Counted from the first letter of the stretch, positions 25,497 through 34,542 are shown. The stretch is DNA of 64,000 nucleotides from Pseudomonas sp. CFBP13508 (GCF_005233515.1 NZ_QFZZ01000004.1:320644-384643), one strand, 5' to 3'. The notes: generated by a model not told the origin, from the sequence alone. Made by a program: numbers and translations.

Positions 25497-25583
25497 CGGT
25501 TCAATAGATCCGGCACGGTATGATGTCGCGGTTCGTCGACGGCTCTGATCATCGGCAACGTTTTTTATCGCCGGAGTTTGCCC

Positions 25584-26270
25584 ATGCCACGCATCACCCA
25601 CTACACCTCCCCATGCCCGGAAAGCGTCAACAGCCAGATCCTGCAAATGGTCGTCGATTACCTGACCGACATCAGTGCGGTCGGCCTCGGCCCGAGCAAT
25701 CTGCTGTACAACGTTTATCAGTACGCGGTCGGTTATGAGGTGCATCTGTATCTCGAGGCGTTGAACGGCCAGAAGGGCACCGAGGTGGAATTGCTGGTGG
25801 CCACAAACGAAGAAGACCCGGAGCAAGTCATCGGATTTCTCATCTGTCTACCGGTGCAGGGCGATTGGGAGGCGTGCAGCGTCGCGTACATGGCGGTGCG
25901 TGAAGGTCATCGGCGTCAGGGTGTGGCGCGGGCGATGCTCGCGGACATGGTCGGGCGCTACCCGCATGCGGAACTGGCCTGCAGCATTGGCAAGGTACCG
26001 TATTTCGAGGCACTGGGTTTTGAAGTGATCGGCCAGCGCGAAACCCAGGTGCTGATGAGTACGCGGCATTACCGCAGCAACGGCCTGCGCGGGTTCATCG
26101 ACACCACGCCGATCTATCGCTCGCTGGAAGTGCAGCAGATTCACACCTATCTGCTGCAGAAGAACGGCAAGCGTGCGATGCTCGATGCGGAAAAACAACG
26201 CGACCGCCATCTGGACCAGACCAGCCGCCAGGTAGAAGAGTTTGTCCGTCAGCGCCTGACCTTGCACTGA
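25584..26270 (+). CDS. GNAT family acetyltransferase with long C-terminal tail
   Basis: The 228-residue protein has a GNAT core with the acetyl-CoA loop VREGHRRQGVARAMLADM (about residues 109-126) and PYFEALGFEVIG at the end of the domain. About 75 residues follow and form a charged helical tail (KRAMLDAEKQRDRHLDQTSR), unusual for a simple GNAT. The ATG at 25584 follows GGAG. The substrate is unknown. A strong terminator follows it. Confidence 0.83.
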   Translation: MPRITHYTSPCPESVNSQILQMVVDYLTDISAVGLGPSNLLYNVYQYAVGYEVHLYLEALNGQKGTEVELLVATNEEDPEQVIGFLICLPVQGDWEACSVAYMAVREGHRRQGVARAMLADMVGRYPHAELACSIGKVPYFEALGFEVIGQRETQVLMSTRHYRSNGLRGFIDTTPIYRSLEVQQIHTYLLQKNGKRAMLDAEKQRDRHLDQTSRQVEEFVRQRLTLH

Positions 26271-26282
26271 GCCCACCGACAG

Positions 26283-26320
26283 AAAGCCCTTGCTGCATAT
26301 TCCCCAGCAAGGGCTTTTTT
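26283..26320. terminator. Bidirectional terminator
   Basis: The stem AAAGCCCTTGCTG/CAGCAAGGGCTTT closes over CATATTCCC and is followed by T6. It separates the GNAT gene from the convergent thioesterase gene. Confidence 0.88.
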
Positions 26321-26331
26321 GTGCCTGCTTC

Positions 26332-26772
26332 TCAACCGAGCTTGACGTTCATGGTGATACGCGCGGTGAAGACTTTTTTACCCTCGCAATCGTGAATGTC
26401 GACGTTGACTACCTTGTCGCCATCGCTTTGCCAATCCACACCTTCAGCGCTGGCCACAGCGGTGACGTCGGTCTTCGCCTTGGCCAGATATTCCACGGTC
26501 ATGCCTTTGGGAATCCAGCGCGCGCCGGCCGGGATCGACACGTCGGTCATCATTCCGCCGGCCAGTTCTGCCGCGTTGCACATGGCGATCGCGTGCACCG
26601 TGCCGAGGTGGTTGGTGATTTCCTTGCGAAACGGCACGTGCACGGTGGCGGCATTCGGGCGCAACTCGGAAATCAGCGGATTGATGCTGCTGAAGTACGG
26701 GGCGAACTGGCAGGCCATTTTGCTGAATGCATCCGGGCCGACGCTGTTGAACATGCTGAGAGATTGACTCAT
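26332..26772 (-). CDS. Hotdog-fold (DUF4442-type) thioesterase-like protein
   Basis: The 146-residue protein fits the DUF4442/PaaI-type hotdog fold. The region NHLGTVHAIAMCNAAELAGG (about residues 54-73) matches the conserved helix and turn, followed by WIPKGMTVEYLAKAK. It probably hydrolyses or binds acyl-CoA thioesters. It is divergent from a TetR regulator across a large palindrome, so TetR repression is likely. Its ribosome site GAGG precedes the ATG at 26772. Confidence 0.82.
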   Translation of the reverse strand: MSQSLSMFNSVGPDAFSKMACQFAPYFSSINPLISELRPNAATVHVPFRKEITNHLGTVHAIAMCNAAELAGGMMTDVSIPAGARWIPKGMTVEYLAKAKTDVTAVASAEGVDWQSDGDKVVNVDIHDCEGKKVFTARITMNVKLG

Positions 26773-26795
26773 GGGAAGCCTCGCTGGGTAGTTTG

Positions 26796-26846
26796 CAGAA
26801 TGATGTTCCGTTACAGAATAATGTTCTGTAACGGAACGGTATTCTG
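26796..26846. promoter_or_regulatory. 51-bp nested palindrome, candidate TetR operator
   Basis: The inner arms GTTCCGTTACAGAA (26805-26818) and TTCTGTAACGGAAC (26824-26837) are perfect reverse complements around TAATG. The outer arms CAGAAT (26796-26801) and ATTCTG (26841-26846) are symmetric about the same centre. The site lies between the thioesterase and tetR genes. TetR-type binding at a long palindrome is the likely use, but this is inferred from position. Confidence 0.75.
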
Positions 26847-26932
26847 TTCACGGCAAATCTGTCAACCTAGGCGCGATTTGTTCACGGGCACGTGACGCCC
26901 TTTATCAACCACCGTTTTTGGACCCCAGCAGC

Positions 26933-27565
26933 ATGGACACCGCCGATCTATTGGAACGCAGCTACCCCGGCCGCCGCGCCGAACTCAAACGCGATATCTT
27001 TCACAAGGCCCTGAGCCTGTTCAACGAACAGGGGATCGAGGCCACCACCATCGAAATGATCCGCGCCGAATGCGACACCAGCGTCGGCGCGATCTATCAC
27101 CATTTCGGCAACAAGGAAGGGCTGGTCGCGGCGCTGTTTTTCACCGCGCTGGAGGATCAGGCGCGTTTGCGTGATGCGTATCTGGACGCGGCCGATACCA
27201 CTGAAAAAGGCGTGCAGGCGCTGGTCTTCAGCTATGTCGACTGGGTCGAGCAACAGCCGCAGTGGGCGCGTTTCCAGTACCACGCGCGGTTCGCCGTGAC
27301 CAAAGGCCCGTTCAAGGACGAGCTGGCCGAGCGCAACAAGACGCGCAACCTGCGTCTGCGCCAATGGCTGACGCAATCGGGTCGCGCCGCCGAACTTCAG
27401 GATTTGCCTGCCGAGCTGCTGCCATCGCTGATCATTGGCCAAGCGGACAGCTACTGCCGAGCCTGGCTGGCAGGGCGAGTGAAAGGCAGCCCGAGTGCCT
27501 ATCGCGAAGTGCTCGCGCAAGCGGCATGGCGTTCGATTCGCGCCGAAGGTCTCGCCGAGAACTGA
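26933..27565 (+). CDS. TetR-family regulator
   Basis: This 210-residue regulator has an N-terminal helix-turn-helix: FHKALSLFNEQGIEATTIEM then RAECDTSVGAIYHHFGNKEG (about residues 23-62). The ligand domain follows. The start is the ATG at 26933 (MDTADLLERS); an in-frame TTG at 26918 has no clear ribosome site. The HTH and the ligand helices resemble TetR regulators that respond to fatty-acyl or aromatic compounds, which suits a thioesterase target, but the effector is unknown. It is divergent from the thioesterase gene around the palindrome at 26796-26846. Confidence 0.88.
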   Translation: MDTADLLERSYPGRRAELKRDIFHKALSLFNEQGIEATTIEMIRAECDTSVGAIYHHFGNKEGLVAALFFTALEDQARLRDAYLDAADTTEKGVQALVFSYVDWVEQQPQWARFQYHARFAVTKGPFKDELAERNKTRNLRLRQWLTQSGRAAELQDLPAELLPSLIIGQADSYCRAWLAGRVKGSPSAYREVLAQAAWRSIRAEGLAEN

Positions 27566-27781
27566 AATACGCAGACAAAAAAAGAGCCTCAAAGCTCTTG
27601 ATGGGGAGGAAGTAGAGCCCGTGAGGCTCAAGAGGCGTGTGAAGCAAGGCGTGGGCTTGATTGGGGTTCAGAACACCCACGCCTACGCAGCGCCGGATCA
27701 ATCCAGTCACCGCGTAGCTTCATCCTAGGAGCGTGCAACGGACGACTCAAGTACCGCCAGTCGTCCTTGCACAATGCCGGT

Positions 27782-28906
27782 TCACGCCGGGCGCGACCCT
27801 GGCCAACCCGATTTTGCCAGTGCCGCCAAAAGCGTTTGCGCATCCAGGCCCGGCACCGAATGGCCGTTGCCCTCGCTGCTGTCGCTGGCGAGCAGGGCAT
27901 TGATGATCGCTTCTTCAACGGCTTCGGTCGCGGCCAGGAACAGCTCGCTGATGTGGTCGTTGTTGACCATGCGCAAACCGTCGCAGGTGGCTGCGCGTTT
28001 AGCCTCGTAAGCCGCAGGCGGGACGTGATCATTGCCAGTGGCGAAGGCAATGAAGATGTCGCCGCTGTGGTCTTCGTTACCGCCGCCGGTACGCGCCAGG
28101 CCCAGGCTGGCACGCTGGGCCAGACGCGTGCATTGATGGGGCAGCAGCGGCGCATCAGTCGCCAGGCAGACGACGATCGAGCCCATGCCCGGGTGCGGCA
28201 GCGCTGCCCGCAGGAACGGTGAATCCTTCTGTTCCATATAGCGCCCGACCGGGTAACCATCGACGCGTAATTCACTGCGAATACCGTGGTTGGCCTGCAC
28301 GATCGCGCCAACGGTCCAGCCACCTTGGGCAGCACTCAAACGTCGCGATGCGGTGCCGATACCGCCCTTGAACTCATGGCAGATCATGCCGCTGCCACCG
28401 CCCACCGCACCTTCGACTACCGGCCCATCCACGGCGCCGTTCAGTGCCTCGGCGACATGCTCGGGTTTGACGTGAAAGCCGTTGATGTCATTGAGCAGTC
28501 CATCAAAGGTCTCCAGCACCACCGGCATATTCCAGTAAAGCCGCCCGTCATCCGGCTGCTGCTCTCGGTCCAGCACAATCAGCGCATCCCGCACCACACC
28601 CAGGCTGTGGGTGTTGGTAAAGGCAATCGGACTGGTCAGCAGACCGGCCTCGCGAATCCATTCCAGGCCGGTCGCATCACCGTTGCCATTGAGTACATGC
28701 ACGCCGGCAAAGCACGGTTGCTGGCTGGTCGAGCCGGGGCGCGGCTCGATCAGCGTGACGCCAGTGCAGATGTCACGGCCGCTGCTGCTGCGACCGCGTA
28801 CATTGCTGTGACCGACGCGCACGCCTGGCACATCGGTGATGGCGTTGAGCGGGCCGGGTTGCATCTGGCCAATGAGGATATCGAGATCACGGGCACGCGG
28901 ATTCAT
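27782..28906 (-). CDS. P1-family aminopeptidase, DmpA-like (L-aminopeptidase D-esterase)
   Basis: This 374-residue peptidase belongs to the DmpA/BapA N-terminal nucleophile family. Autocleavage is expected between Gly242 and Ser243 in HPGMGSIVVCLATDAP, freeing Ser243 as the nucleophile. The N-terminal ITDVPGVRVGH and the glycine-rich GAVGGGSGMICHEFKGG loop are typical. These enzymes remove N-terminal residues from D- or beta-peptides and amides. The gene follows a polyamine-type binding protein by 73 bases on the same strand, so the two may be one operon feeding on peptide or amine substrates. The substrate is inferred only. Confidence 0.87.
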   Translation of the reverse strand: MNPRARDLDILIGQMQPGPLNAITDVPGVRVGHSNVRGRSSSGRDICTGVTLIEPRPGSTSQQPCFAGVHVLNGNGDATGLEWIREAGLLTSPIAFTNTHSLGVVRDALIVLDREQQPDDGRLYWNMPVVLETFDGLLNDINGFHVKPEHVAEALNGAVDGPVVEGAVGGGSGMICHEFKGGIGTASRRLSAAQGGWTVGAIVQANHGIRSELRVDGYPVGRYMEQKDSPFLRAALPHPGMGSIVVCLATDAPLLPHQCTRLAQRASLGLARTGGGNEDHSGDIFIAFATGNDHVPPAAYEAKRAATCDGLRMVNNDHISELFLAATEAVEEAIINALLASDSSEGNGHSVPGLDAQTLLAALAKSGWPGSRPA

Positions 28907-28979
28907 AAGATTCAGTCTCTTGATTCAAAAGGTCGGGCGGCTTACCGCTCGGATGAGGCAGGCAGATTTCTTGCGCGGG

Positions 28980-30083
28980 TTACTGGCCGTTCTTGACCTT
29001 GCTCCACACCCGCGTACGCACGCGTTCGACGGCTTTGGGCAAGGGTTCGAGGGTGTAGAGGGTGGCCATGGCGGCAGGGGACGGGTACACCGCCGGGTTG
29101 TCGCGAGTGGCTGCTGCCACCAGCGCTGTCGCGGCGCGATTGCCGTTCGGGTACGACAGGTGATCACTGACCGGCGCGATTACCTCGGGCCGCAGCAGGT
29201 AATCGATAAACGCCAGGCCTTGGGCGCGATTGGGGGCGTCCTTGAGCAGCACCAGAGTGTCGAACCACACCGGTGCGCCTTCCTTGGGCAGGCTGTAGGC
29301 GATCTTTACGCCGTTATTGGCCTGCTCGGCGTTGGTCTTGGCTTCGAGCATCGCCCCGGACCAGCCAACCGCCACGCAAATGTTGCCGTTGGACAGATCG
29401 CTGATGAATTTCGAGGAGTTGAAGTAGGCGATGTGCGGACGCAGCTTGAGCAGCAGTGCTTCGGCTTTTTTGTAGTCCTCGGGATCGGTGCTGTTCGGCG
29501 GCAAGCCCAGGTAATGCAGGGCGACCGGCAGCATTTCCGACGGCGAATCGAGCATCGCCACGCCGCACTCGCCCAGTTTGGCCAGATTGGCCTCGTTGAA
29601 CAGCAACTCCCAGGAATCCACCGGCGCTTTGTCACCCAGCGCGGTGCGGACTTTGTCGACGTTGTAGCCGATGCCGTTGGTGCCCCACAGGTAAGGCACG
29701 GCGTACTGATTGCCCGGATCATTGGCCGCGAGTTTTTTCAGCAGCTCGGGGTCGAGGTTCTGCCAGCGTGGCAGTTGATCGCGAGGCAACGGGGCGAGGG
29801 CGCCGGCCTTGATCAGGGTCGGCAGGCTGAAGTTGCTCGCCACTACAACGTCGTAGCCGCTGCGGCTGGTCATCAGTTTGCCTTCGAGCACTTCGGCGCT
29901 GTCGAAGGTGTCGTACACCGGCCGGATGCCGCTGTCGCGCTGGAAATCATGCAGCGTGTTCGGCCCGATGTAGTCGTACCAGTTGTAGACGTGCACGCTC
30001 GGTACGTCTGCCGCCATGGCAGCCGAGGAGAGACAAAAACAGGCCAGCAGGCCCGGGTTGATAGATCCACGGTGACGACGCAT
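28980..30083 (-). CDS. Polyamine ABC transporter substrate-binding protein (PotF/SpuD-like)
   Basis: The 367-residue periplasmic binding protein has a signal peptide ending AAMAADVPSV. The PotD/PotF start HVYNWYDYIGPNTLHDFQ and the YAVPYLWGTNGIGYNVDKV segment (about residues 127-145) are characteristic of putrescine/spermidine-binding proteins. The start at the ATG at 30083 has AGGAG ten bases upstream. No permease or ATPase gene is near, so it must use a transporter encoded elsewhere or act as a sensor. It is followed by the DmpA-like gene and divergent from a LuxR regulator 111 bases away. Confidence 0.88.
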   Translation of the reverse strand: MRRHRGSINPGLLACFCLSSAAMAADVPSVHVYNWYDYIGPNTLHDFQRDSGIRPVYDTFDSAEVLEGKLMTSRSGYDVVVASNFSLPTLIKAGALAPLPRDQLPRWQNLDPELLKKLAANDPGNQYAVPYLWGTNGIGYNVDKVRTALGDKAPVDSWELLFNEANLAKLGECGVAMLDSPSEMLPVALHYLGLPPNSTDPEDYKKAEALLLKLRPHIAYFNSSKFISDLSNGNICVAVGWSGAMLEAKTNAEQANNGVKIAYSLPKEGAPVWFDTLVLLKDAPNRAQGLAFIDYLLRPEVIAPVSDHLSYPNGNRAATALVAAATRDNPAVYPSPAAMATLYTLEPLPKAVERVRTRVWSKVKNGQ

Positions 30084-30194
30084 GATGCGGCACTCCTGGC
30101 CTGTCGCAGGCCGGTGATGAACTGGAGTGGTCAGGCTAACGGGCCGGTCACACCAGCCCCATTCCCATCATGGGTTACTCGAAAGGGGTAGAGC

Positions 30195-30974
30195 GTGGAC
30201 GCGTTGTTGCAGGAATTGCCGGTGCATCAGAGTCTGGCACGGGTATTTTCCCACCTCGGGCAGGACGGTTTCTGGCGCGCGCTGGTCGACACCCTGCGCC
30301 TGCTGGTGCCGCTGGACAATGCCCTCGTCGCGCTGATGCAGGCCGGCCAGCCGCCGCATTTGTTGATCGACTTCGACAGCAAGGGCTATGCCGACGATCA
30401 GCAAGAGCTGGCCGGCTATACCGCCGGCATGTACCTGCTCGATCCGTTCTATCAAGCCGCCGTCAGCGGGATCAGCGACGGCCTGCATAGCCTGGCGTCC
30501 GTTGCGCCGGACCAGTTTCTGCACAGCGAGTACTACCAGAGCTACTTTCGTGCCGTGGTGGGCGAGGATGAACTGCAGTTTCTGATCAACGTCGAAGGCG
30601 CGGTACTCGGCTTGTCCCTGGGCCGCTCGAGCGCGTTTGGCATGGCCGAGCATGGCCGACTGTTGTGCGTTCGTGACTGGGTATTGGCGGCGATGCATCG
30701 CCACATGCAGTTGCTGCCGCCGCAAGGGCCGGTGGCCGAAGCGGTGGTGGGTGATCTGGCGACGCTGCTGGACCGTTTCGATGCCCGGCTGACCGCACGC
30801 GAGATCGACACGGCGCGCCTGATCCTGCAGGGCTTTTCCAGCAAGGCGATGGCCCAGCAGATGGGGATTTCGCCGGAGACCGTGAAAGTGCATCGACGCA
30901 ATCTCTATCACAAACTCAATGTCACCGGGCATGGTGAGTTGTTTGCGCTGGTGCTGCGGCCGACGGCTTTTTGA
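30195..30974 (+). CDS. LuxR-family transcriptional regulator
   Basis: This 259-residue regulator has a C-terminal LuxR helix-turn-helix: LTAREIDTARLILQGFSSKAMAQQMGISPETVKVHRRN (about residues 197-234). The N-terminal 190 residues form a GAF/PAS-like sensor part with no acyl-homoserine-lactone signature, so it is probably a LuxR 'solo' sensing something else. It starts with GTG at 30195 after AAAGGGG. It is divergent from the binding protein and DmpA-like genes and may control them. Confidence 0.87.
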   Translation: MDALLQELPVHQSLARVFSHLGQDGFWRALVDTLRLLVPLDNALVALMQAGQPPHLLIDFDSKGYADDQQELAGYTAGMYLLDPFYQAAVSGISDGLHSLASVAPDQFLHSEYYQSYFRAVVGEDELQFLINVEGAVLGLSLGRSSAFGMAEHGRLLCVRDWVLAAMHRHMQLLPPQGPVAEAVVGDLATLLDRFDARLTAREIDTARLILQGFSSKAMAQQMGISPETVKVHRRNLYHKLNVTGHGELFALVLRPTAF

Positions 30975-30989
30975 TCAACGCAGAACTTG

Positions 30990-31078
30990 TGTGGGAGTGA
31001 GCCTGCTTGCGATAGCGGTGTATCAGTCAGCAAATTTTTGTCTGATGTGCCGCTTTCGCGAGCAGGCTCGCTCCCACA
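30990..31078. repeat. REPIN (89 bp)
   Basis: Left arm 30990-31013 (TGTGGGAGTGAGCCTGCTTG, slightly diverged) faces right arm 31055-31078. The spacing and the 89-bp total match the other REPINs in this window. It lies between the LuxR gene and the methyltransferase gene. Confidence 0.88.
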
Positions 31079-31095
31079 GAGGGGTTTCTGGTGTT

Positions 31096-32037
31096 TCAGC
31101 TGATGCGCTGGAAGACCAGGGCTTTCAGGCCGCTCTCTGGATCGATATCGGGAAACTCCGGCGGGTTGTCCAGCCGATGCTCGAAGCGCAGGCTCGGCGC
31201 TTCCTGGGTCACGCCATCAATCAGAAAGTCGGAACCGAACGACGGGTCGTTCATGCACGCCAGCACGGTGCCTTGCGCGGTTAGCAGTTCCGGCAAGCGG
31301 CGCAACACTCGTTGATAGTCCTTGGTCAGCAAAAAGCTGCCTTTCTGAAACGACGGCGGGTCGATGATCACCAGATCGTACGGGCCGCTGTTGATCACCT
31401 TGCCCCAGGACTTGAACAGGTCGTGGCCGAGAAAGCTGACCTTGCTCAGGTCGTGGCCGTTCAAACGGTGATTGTCGCGACCTCGGCTCAGGGCCGCGCG
31501 GGACATGTCGAGATTGACCACATGGCTGGCGCCGCCCTCGATTGCCGCTACGGAAAAACCGCAGGTGTAGGCGAACAGATTCAACACCCGCTTGCCCGCC
31601 GCTTGTTCGCGCACCCAGTTACGTCCGTAGCGCATGTCGAGAAACAGCCCGGTGTTCTGCTTGCGTCCCAAGTCGACGCGGAACTGCAAGCCACCTTCGA
31701 TGATGGTCATTTCCTCGATTTCCTCGCCGATCAGCCATTCGGCCGTGCTTTGCGGCAGATAACGGTGCTGGATCAGCAAAGTGTGCGCGCCGGATTGCTG
31801 CCATTCGGGCGAGGCGGCGAGTTGCAGCAGCGAATGCCGCAAATCCTGCAGTTGCTCAGGCGCCGGTTCCTTGAACAGCGACACAAGCACCACACCCTGC
31901 AACCAGTCCACGGTCAGTTGCTCCAGCCCCGGCCAGCAGCGTCCGCGCCCGTGAAACAAACGACGGGTTTCGCTGGGTGCCGCCGCCAGTGCAGGCAGCA
32001 AGTGGGCGTGGAGGGTGGCGAGGGCTTCAGGATTCAT
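31096..32037 (-). CDS. SAM-dependent methyltransferase, RlmI/RlmK-like
   Basis: This 313-residue class I methyltransferase has a SAM motif GKRVLNLFAYTCGFSVAAIEG (about residues 148-168) and the catalytic DLVIIDPPSFQKGS (about 222-235). It lacks an N-terminal PUA domain and instead has a different N-terminal region, as in the shorter rlmK-like group. It probably methylates rRNA, but the target site is not determined from sequence. It is the last gene before a 200-bp gap and appears to be transcribed alone. Confidence 0.82.
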   Translation of the reverse strand: MNPEALATLHAHLLPALAAAPSETRRLFHGRGRCWPGLEQLTVDWLQGVVLVSLFKEPAPEQLQDLRHSLLQLAASPEWQQSGAHTLLIQHRYLPQSTAEWLIGEEIEEMTIIEGGLQFRVDLGRKQNTGLFLDMRYGRNWVREQAAGKRVLNLFAYTCGFSVAAIEGGASHVVNLDMSRAALSRGRDNHRLNGHDLSKVSFLGHDLFKSWGKVINSGPYDLVIIDPPSFQKGSFLLTKDYQRVLRRLPELLTAQGTVLACMNDPSFGSDFLIDGVTQEAPSLRFEHRLDNPPEFPDIDPESGLKALVFQRIS

Positions 32038-32235
32038 GGATTACGGTTCGGCCGTTCAAAGGGCCGGCATTTTAACCACAAATGAAGGTTTTCGACGGGC
32101 GCTGCGCTTCGAAAAACAACACCTTGGCGAAATCTGCTGTATCAAAAGTGAATTTCTACAAGGCGCGCTGCTCATACCTGATAAGCAGCGGATTCAAACC
32201 GCTTATCAAAAATGTAATTCGGGGGAGTGCTGTTC

Positions 32236-32649
32236 ATGTGCCCTACACCTACGTCGAGCGCGCACCTTCCTGGCGGGTTGATTCTGGTTGTCGAGGACGA
32301 TCCGTTGATTCTGGAGTTTCTCTGCGAAATTCTCCAGGAGGAAGGGTTCAAGGTCGAACCGCAAACCAGCGCCGACGCCGCCTCACTGTATCTGGAAAAA
32401 CATGCAGCCGATGTTGCGCTGCTGCTGACCGACATCACCATGCCCGGCACGCTTAACGGCGCGGACCTGGCCAATCTGTTCGGCGATCGCTGGCCGGAAA
32501 AACCGGTGATGGTCATGTCCGGCTATGAAACGCCTGAGACCTCAGGGGTCAAGCATTCGGTGGCTTTCATCAAGAAGCCGTGGGCGATAGGTCAATTGCT
32601 CGACTGTGTGGAAAGTGCGTTCAAATCCAAGGCCCCGCAGTTGCACTGA
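32236..32649 (+). CDS. Single-domain response regulator (CheY-like)
   Basis: The 137-residue protein is only a receiver domain: LILVVEDDPLILEFLCEI with acidic pair, phospho-Asp in LLLTDITMPG (about residue 66), MSGYETPET and Lys in FIKKPW. There is no DNA-binding domain, so it acts by protein contact. The ATG at 32236 is preceded by GGGGGAG; the GTG at 32227 is an alternative. No cognate kinase gene is adjacent; the hybrid kinase at 11.6-13.8 kb is far away. Confidence 0.88.
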   Translation: MCPTPTSSAHLPGGLILVVEDDPLILEFLCEILQEEGFKVEPQTSADAASLYLEKHAADVALLLTDITMPGTLNGADLANLFGDRWPEKPVMVMSGYETPETSGVKHSVAFIKKPWAIGQLLDCVESAFKSKAPQLH

Positions 32650-32705
32650 CAAGTGCTACATTGCCGGGCCAGCCTGCCCGGCCAACTGTCAGAGGATTTG
32701 CTCTC

Positions 32706-33374
32706 TTGTCTGCACATGCATCGGTTTTTGATCGCGCGTTCGGCGCGTTCCTGTTCGACATGGACGGCACCGTCCTCAACTCCATCGCCGCCGCCGAGCG
32801 CATCTGGTCAGCGTGGGCGGTGCGCCATGGCGTTGATGTCGAGACGTTTTTGCCGACCATCCATGGCGCGCGGGCGATCGACACCATCACCCGGCTGAAT
32901 CTGCCGGGGCTGGATGCCGAGGAACAGGCGGCGTTCATCACCGCAGCGGAAATCAATGACGTTGAAGGCATTGTCGAGATTCCTGCGGCGGCAGCCTTTC
33001 TCAACGCTCTGCCGAAAAATCGTTGGGCCATGGTGACGTCGGCGCCTCGCGATCTGGCGTTGCGGCGGATGGCGGCGGCGGGGATTCCGCAGCCGGCGGT
33101 GATGATCACGGCGGAAGATGTGAAGGCTGGCAAGCCTGATCCTGCGGGGTATCTGCTGGCGGCGAAAAAGCTCGGTGTCGAGCCGGCGGATTGCCTGATT
33201 TTCGAGGACGCTGCCGTCGGTATTCAGGCTGCGGAAGCGGCGGGCGCTGCACTGATGATCATCACCACCACGCACCAGCACCCGATCGAAACGACGCATG
33301 CGACGTTAGCCAGTTACGATGCGATCGGCGTCAGGGTCGGCGCCGATGGTCTGCTTCGTCTGACGGAAATCTGA
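32706..33374 (+). CDS. HAD-superfamily phosphatase
   Basis: This 222-residue HAD subfamily IA hydrolase carries all four motifs: FLFDMDGTVLNS (about residues 16-27), VTSAPRDLAL, Lys in VKAGKPDPAGY, and IFEDAAVGIQAAEAAG. The start is placed at TTG 32706, because AGAGG lies ten bases upstream and no ATG occurs before the catalytic DMDGT motif. It is related to sugar-phosphate and 2-deoxyglucose-6-phosphate phosphatases, but the substrate is open. It follows the response regulator by 56 bases. Confidence 0.85.
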   Translation: MSAHASVFDRAFGAFLFDMDGTVLNSIAAAERIWSAWAVRHGVDVETFLPTIHGARAIDTITRLNLPGLDAEEQAAFITAAEINDVEGIVEIPAAAAFLNALPKNRWAMVTSAPRDLALRRMAAAGIPQPAVMITAEDVKAGKPDPAGYLLAAKKLGVEPADCLIFEDAAVGIQAAEAAGAALMIITTTHQHPIETTHATLASYDAIGVRVGADGLLRLTEI

Positions 33375-33388
33375 TCTGTTCCGAAATT

Positions 33389-33563
33389 CCCCTCACCCTA
33401 GCCCTCTCCCGGAGGGAGAGGGGACTGACCGCGTTGTGCCGGGTCAACCGCCGACCTGAAAGATAGAGGCGATTATGGATTCAGAGAAAGTCTGGCATGG
33501 CACATACTCTCCAATATCTCCCAATCGGTTCCCTCTCCCCCGGGAGAGGGCTAGGGTGAGGGG
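33389..33563. repeat. Inverted repeat with 22-bp arms
   Basis: The arms CCCCTCACCCTAGCCCTCTC (33389-33408, with CC following) and its reverse complement (33542-33563) enclose 131 bp. An inner GGAGGGAGAGGGG lies at the left. This is a known type of dispersed Pseudomonas repeat. The gene-free gap 33375-33723 otherwise shows nothing I can name; an apparent frame from 33475 to 33711 runs through the repeat and is not supported. Confidence 0.75.
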
Positions 33564-33723
33564 CTACGGTCTGCCAGACACAGGGGATCGTCGATCAAAC
33601 AACATCCCCGTCACCGGTCGGCAGCTCAACCATGCCGGCAATATCGCAACTACGCTGATCCATGCTTCTGAAATCGTCGCCAAAGTCGAGCGCGGTGGAA
33701 CTCCTTGCTAATGAGGTAAACGC

Positions 33724-34521
33724 ATGAAGATCGATCTGAGTGGAAAGCTGGCCATTGTCAGCGGCAGTACCGGCGGCATCGGTCTGGGCATCAGCCAGTC
33801 GTTGGCCGAAGCCGGGGCGACGGTGGTGGTCATCGGTCGCGACACGGCCAAGGTCGAGCAGGCGCTGGCGAGCATACGCGAAGCGGTGCCCCGCGCGCAG
33901 TTGCGTGGTCTTACCGCCGATCTGGGCACGGCCGAGGGCGCGGAAAAGCTTTTCGCCGCCGAACCGCGCGCGGACATTCTGGTCAACAACCTCGGCATCT
34001 TCAACGACGTCGATTTCTTCGAGACACCCGACAGCGAGTGGACGCGCTTCTACGAGGTCAACGTGATTTCCGGCGTGCGTCTGGCGCGGCATTACGTGCC
34101 GGCGATGGTCGAGCAGGGTTGGGGCCGGGTGATCTTTCTGTCATCGGAATCCGGCGTGGCGACGCCGGCTGACATGCTCAATTACGGCGTGACCAAAAGC
34201 GCCAACCTCGCGGTGTCCCACGGCCTGGCCAAACGTCTGGCTGGCACCGGGGTCACGGTCAATGCGATCCTGCCGGGGCCGACTTTCACCGATGGCCTGC
34301 AGGACATGCTCAAGGACGCGGCCGCCGAATCCGGGCGCGACCTGCGCGACGAAGCCGACGCCTTTGTGCGCAAGGCCCGTCCGACCTCGATCATCCAGCG
34401 CGTAGCGGATGTTGCGGAGGTGGCGCATCTGGTCACTTACATTGCTTCACCGCTGTCCTCGGCCACCACAGGCGCGGCGTTGCGCGTTGATGGCGGTGTG
34501 GTCGACAGCCTGACTATCTGA
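33724..34521 (+). CDS. Short-chain dehydrogenase/reductase
   Basis: This 265-residue SDR has the cofactor motif SGSTGGIGLG (about residues 13-22), the NNLGIF motif in place of NNAG (about 88), and catalytic Ser-Tyr-Lys in LSSES...NYGVTKS (about residues 139-160). The start is ATG 33724 after GAGG. NAD(P) preference is not clear. It is followed 21 bases later by an SRPBCC protein, probably in one operon. The substrate is unknown. Confidence 0.9.
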   Translation: MKIDLSGKLAIVSGSTGGIGLGISQSLAEAGATVVVIGRDTAKVEQALASIREAVPRAQLRGLTADLGTAEGAEKLFAAEPRADILVNNLGIFNDVDFFETPDSEWTRFYEVNVISGVRLARHYVPAMVEQGWGRVIFLSSESGVATPADMLNYGVTKSANLAVSHGLAKRLAGTGVTVNAILPGPTFTDGLQDMLKDAAAESGRDLRDEADAFVRKARPTSIIQRVADVAEVAHLVTYIASPLSSATTGAALRVDGGVVDSLTI

Positions 34522-34542
34522 ATTTTCCGAAAGAGAGGTTTT

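Noticed and set aside
27582..27600. Possible terminator after tetR (AAGAGCCTCAAAGCTCTT)
   Set aside because: The stem is short and no T run follows, so it was not listed.
33475..33711. 78-codon open frame in the gap before the SDR gene
   Set aside because: It runs through one arm of the inverted repeat, has no ribosome site, and resembles nothing.
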